A stretch of DNA of 8,962 bases from JANLSE01 sp031362265 (lineage in GTDB: Bacteria; Chloroflexota; Chloroflexia; Chloroflexales; Roseiflexaceae), in assembly GCA_031362265.1 (NCBI GenBank), contig JANLSE010000471.1:1-8962 (forward strand), in the 5' to 3' direction. The notes below the pieces were generated by a model, which was given only the letters and a program-made list of their open reading frames with translations, was not told the origin of the DNA and did not search any database. The position numbers and the translations under genes were made by a program. Below, one piece after another: positions 6,850 through 8,962 of this stretch (the first letter of the stretch is position 1; each line of letters opens with the position of its first letter).

Positions 6850-7293
6850 TTGACAGATTATTCCTCGCCACAACAATCCAATCAACCAGTACATCCCAAC
6901 CCTGCCGATGCCGAGGTGGAATTGTTGGAGCAATCACGACTCGATGAGCTTGTCCGGGTTATGGGGCCCTTCGCCAAAGAGACGCTAGAAGAAGCCATTG
7001 ATCATTTTCTGCGTGAGACACCACTGACACTGATAGCAATTGCGCAATTTCTGGATGAACAAGCGCTGGATCAGATCGCAAAAAGAGCGCATCGATTACG
7101 CGGTGGTAGCCTCACGATTGGCGCAACACGCATCGCAAACTACTGTACTCAGATAGAGGCACATCTACACGAGAATACCCCTGAATATCTAGCCCAGGAT
7201 CTGGCCAGCCTACAGGCAGCCTTTGATGCGACCATTCCGCTATTAGCAGCGTTTCGCGCGAGCCTAACGCCTCCCACCGATACTAGCGGCTGA
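6850..7293 (+). CDS. Hpt domain phosphotransfer protein
   Basis: This is a stand-alone histidine phosphotransfer protein of 147 residues that would relay phosphate between hybrid kinases and response regulators in the cytoplasm. The diagnostic element is HRLRGGSLTIGA at residues 81-92, with His81 the phosphoacceptor and Arg84 in place of the more common Lys of HxLKG. Helices predicted around 28-50, 52-70, 71-90, 93-107 and 114-138 fit the four-helix Hpt bundle. The first ~25 residues are Gln/Pro/Asn-rich and probably disordered. The start is TTG 6850 with GTGAG 6 bases upstream; an in-frame stop at 6832 excludes longer forms, and the first ATG (codon 38) would cut into the first helix. No kinase or receiver domain is adjacent, so the partners are unknown. 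It lies 46 bp behind modB and may be co-transcribed. Confidence 0.88.
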   Translation: MTDYSSPQQSNQPVHPNPADAEVELLEQSRLDELVRVMGPFAKETLEEAIDHFLRETPLTLIAIAQFLDEQALDQIAKRAHRLRGGSLTIGATRIANYCTQIEAHLHENTPEYLAQDLASLQAAFDATIPLLAAFRASLTPPTDTSG

Positions 7294-7331
7294 TATGCGA
7301 AATTAGCAGCTTCTTACGCAATACATATCAG
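7290..7331 (+). repeat. 8-bp inverted repeat across the hpt stop codon
   Basis: CTGATATG (7290-7297) and CATATCAG (7324-7331) are perfect inverted copies separated by 26 bases. The left arm contains the hpt TGA. The RNA could fold into a hairpin, but the stem is A/U-rich and no T-run follows, so a classical intrinsic terminator is unlikely. A processing or attenuation role is possible. Confidence 0.4.
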
Positions 7332-7387
7332 TTATGCAGTATCGATGGCACAGGCCAGGCGTGGCGATTCTAGGATAGAGGCTGGTA

Positions 7388-8086
7388 ATGAGGTTTAGTC
7401 TCTTCCGCAAAATTGCGGATATGCGTGAAGATAATTCGTTTATCACCAAGCTGCGGCGGCGGCGGATGCAACTCTTTTTTGATCTCCTCAAGAGCCTGCC
7501 TCCACCGATCCGGATTCTGGATATTGGAGGCACCCAGTTCTTCTGGGACATGGTTGGTTTCGCAGCCAGCGAGCAGTATCAAATCACCCTACTGAACCCA
7601 ATATCACATCCAACATACAAGCCCTACTTCTCCGAAATCATTGGTGATGGCCGTGATCTCCATAGCCTTGCAGATCAATCATTTGATGTTGTTTTCTCAA
7701 ATTCAGTGATTGAGCACGTTGGCACATTTAGCGAACAACAGCAGATGGCGCGCGAGATTCAGCGGGTGGGCAAATGCTATTTTGTACAAACGCCTAACTA
7801 CTTCTTCCCGCTTGAGCCGCATTTCTTTGTGGTAGGCTTCCAGTACCTACCAATCGCCATCCGAACCTGGTTGCTGCAGCACTTCAATCTAGGCTGGTTT
7901 CGCAAAATACCAGATTACGCGCAAGCCTACGCAGAAGTCTCCAGTATTCGCCTCTTGCGTCGTCACGAAGTTGTAGCACTCTTCCCGCATGCGCAGCTAC
8001 GGGCGGAACGCTTCGGGCCGCTCGCAGTATCATGGATTGCAATTCAGGCAGGGGATCAGAGCCCTGGGGCGAACCACAGTACCTAA
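7388..8086 (+). CDS. Class I SAM-dependent methyltransferase
   Basis: This 232-residue protein has the Rossmann-like methyltransferase fold. Motif I is ILDIGG at 43-48 (SAM-binding Asp45 and glycines), beta-2 ends in LLNPIS (68-73) with Asn70 where an acidic residue often sits, GDGRDL at 86-91 matches the adenine-contact motif, and FDVVFSNSVIEHV at 99-111 is the post-motif strand typical of the Methyltransf_11 type. The N-terminus is basic with four consecutive arginines (23-26). The C-terminal half is aromatic-rich (PNYFFPLEPHFFVVGFQYL) and may shape the acceptor site. AGAGG lies 6 bases before ATG 7388. The gene follows hpt by 94 bp and ends 11 bp before the convergent glpD. The acceptor is not evident; relatives of this style often act on glycans or small metabolites, but that is only suggestive. 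Confidence 0.9.
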   Translation: MRFSLFRKIADMREDNSFITKLRRRRMQLFFDLLKSLPPPIRILDIGGTQFFWDMVGFAASEQYQITLLNPISHPTYKPYFSEIIGDGRDLHSLADQSFDVVFSNSVIEHVGTFSEQQQMAREIQRVGKCYFVQTPNYFFPLEPHFFVVGFQYLPIAIRTWLLQHFNLGWFRKIPDYAQAYAEVSSIRLLRRHEVVALFPHAQLRAERFGPLAVSWIAIQAGDQSPGANHST

Positions 8087-8097
8087 CCAAGCATGCG

Positions 8098-8962
8098 TCA
8101 TATCAAGATATATCCCTGTGCTAGAGCAGTATATTCCACGACCTGTTGTGCAGCCCAGCCAGGGTTACGCCCTAACTCGCCGGCCAATAATTCTGCAACA
8201 CGTGGGGCAGCCTCGATACTTGCACGCGCGTCTAGGAGCAATGCGCGTGTGCGGCGAGCAAGAACATCCTCAACCGTCCGTGCCAATTCATACCGTGCCG
8301 CCCAAACAACCTCCGCTTCGCGATACGGTAACCGTGCGTGGAGCGGGTTCGCTAATTCAGGTCGCTCAGCAGCCAAGCGTCGGATGGGTTCTGCATCTGA
8401 GCCATAGACTGCCAGCGCAGAGTCGCCATGTTCATTCAGCCAGCCATGTAATTTGAGCTCGCGGGTCGGGCTAGGGCGCTGTGCCAAATTACCTACTTGC
8501 GCAGCCCGATTGATCGTATCTTCGCCCATATGCCGATACGTGGTCCACTTCCCACCAGTAACAGTAATCAGGCCAGAAGGCGCAACGATGATCGTATGAT
8601 CGCGTGAGAGTGCTGCGGTGCGCGTACCATCACCAGCTTTGACAAGTGGGCGCAACCCAGCATAGATCGACAGAACATCAGAGCGTGCAGGAGTACGGCT
8701 AAGATAGCGACCAGCGTGGCTGATTAGGAATTCTACTTCTGCTGGTAGTGCACGTGGTTCGATACTGGTCTCTCCGACAGGAGTATCGGTTGTACCAATC
8801 ACAGCCTTTCCATGCCATGGAATAGCAAATAACACGCGGCCATCATCTGTACGCGGAATCATCAGCGCCGTATCGCCCGGCAGAAATGAGCGATCTAGGA
8901 CAATATGCACGCCTTGGCTTGGTGATAACATCGATTTGGATTTGGCATCATCCAGGGTACGA
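8098..8962 (-). CDS. glpD: Aerobic glycerol-3-phosphate dehydrogenase, C-terminal part
   Basis: GlpD oxidises sn-glycerol 3-phosphate to dihydroxyacetone phosphate at the membrane, passing electrons from FAD to quinone. Only the C-terminal ~287 residues are in the window; the frame stays open through the right edge (DDAKSKSMLSPSQG upstream of the first in-window Met), so the Met at 8931 is internal. Visible family motifs: GVHIVLD, FAIPWHGKAVIGTTDTPV, YAGLRPL, and GKWTTYRHMGED near the FAD-contacting region. The C-terminal helical domain carries EVVWAARYELARTVEDVLARR, close to the usual GlpD signature. The FAD-binding GxGxxG at the N-terminus is outside the window. The gene is convergent with the methyltransferase. 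It ends in Ile-Leu-Ile-TGA without the longer tail some homologues have. Confidence 0.95.
   Translation of the reverse strand, partial: RTLDDAKSKSMLSPSQGVHIVLDRSFLPGDTALMIPRTDDGRVLFAIPWHGKAVIGTTDTPVGETSIEPRALPAEVEFLISHAGRYLSRTPARSDVLSIYAGLRPLVKAGDGTRTAALSRDHTIIVAPSGLITVTGGKWTTYRHMGEDTINRAAQVGNLAQRPSPTRELKLHGWLNEHGDSALAVYGSDAEPIRRLAAERPELANPLHARLPYREAEVVWAARYELARTVEDVLARRTRALLLDARASIEAAPRVAELLAGELGRNPGWAAQQVVEYTALAQGYILI

Noticed and set aside
7452..7465. CGG trinucleotide run in the methyltransferase gene
   Set aside because: It simply encodes four consecutive arginines near the N-terminus and is too short to count as a repeat feature.
8093..8456. Plus-strand frames at 8093-8407 and 7989-8456
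   Set aside because: They lie antisense to glpD, which has clear family motifs in its own frame.

Overview
The window looks like ordinary chromosomal DNA from a Chloroflexota bacterium, probably class Chloroflexia. This is an inference from the style of the proteins, from the gene mix and from a GC content judged by eye to be slightly above 50%; no database search was possible. I see no rRNA, tRNA, CRISPR array, insertion sequence or phage gene. Coding density is high, and the genes lie in three groups.

Left group, minus strand (1-2779). A small uncharacterised protein (2462-2779) is followed by an S9-family prolyl-oligopeptidase-type serine peptidase (312-2360) with a complete Ser-Asp-His triad. 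Next comes the N-terminal end of a dynamin-like GTPase (1-231), cut by the window edge. All three point the same way and may be partly co-transcribed.

Middle and right, plus strand (2983-8086). uvrB (nucleotide excision repair) is divergent from the left group. The roughly 200-bp divergent region has a consensus TATAAT box on each strand, a 12-bp palindrome overlapping one of them, and three copies of a GTGAATG element. After uvrB come modA and modB (molybdate-binding lipoprotein and permease), apparently driven by an extended -10 promoter whose TG comes from the uvrB stop codon. An orphan Hpt phosphotransfer protein with a TTG start follows, then a class I SAM-dependent methyltransferase. 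No modC ATPase is present next to modAB.

Right edge, minus strand (8098-8962). This is the C-terminal part of an FAD-dependent glycerol-3-phosphate dehydrogenase (glpD), convergent with the methyltransferase and separated from it by 11 bp.

I found no convincing novel multi-gene system. The points most worth a second look are the structured divergent uvrB promoter, the substitutions in UvrB's damage-sensing hairpin and Walker A loop, the modAB pair without modC but with an Hpt gene behind it, and a 12-bp duplication covering the dynamin start codon.
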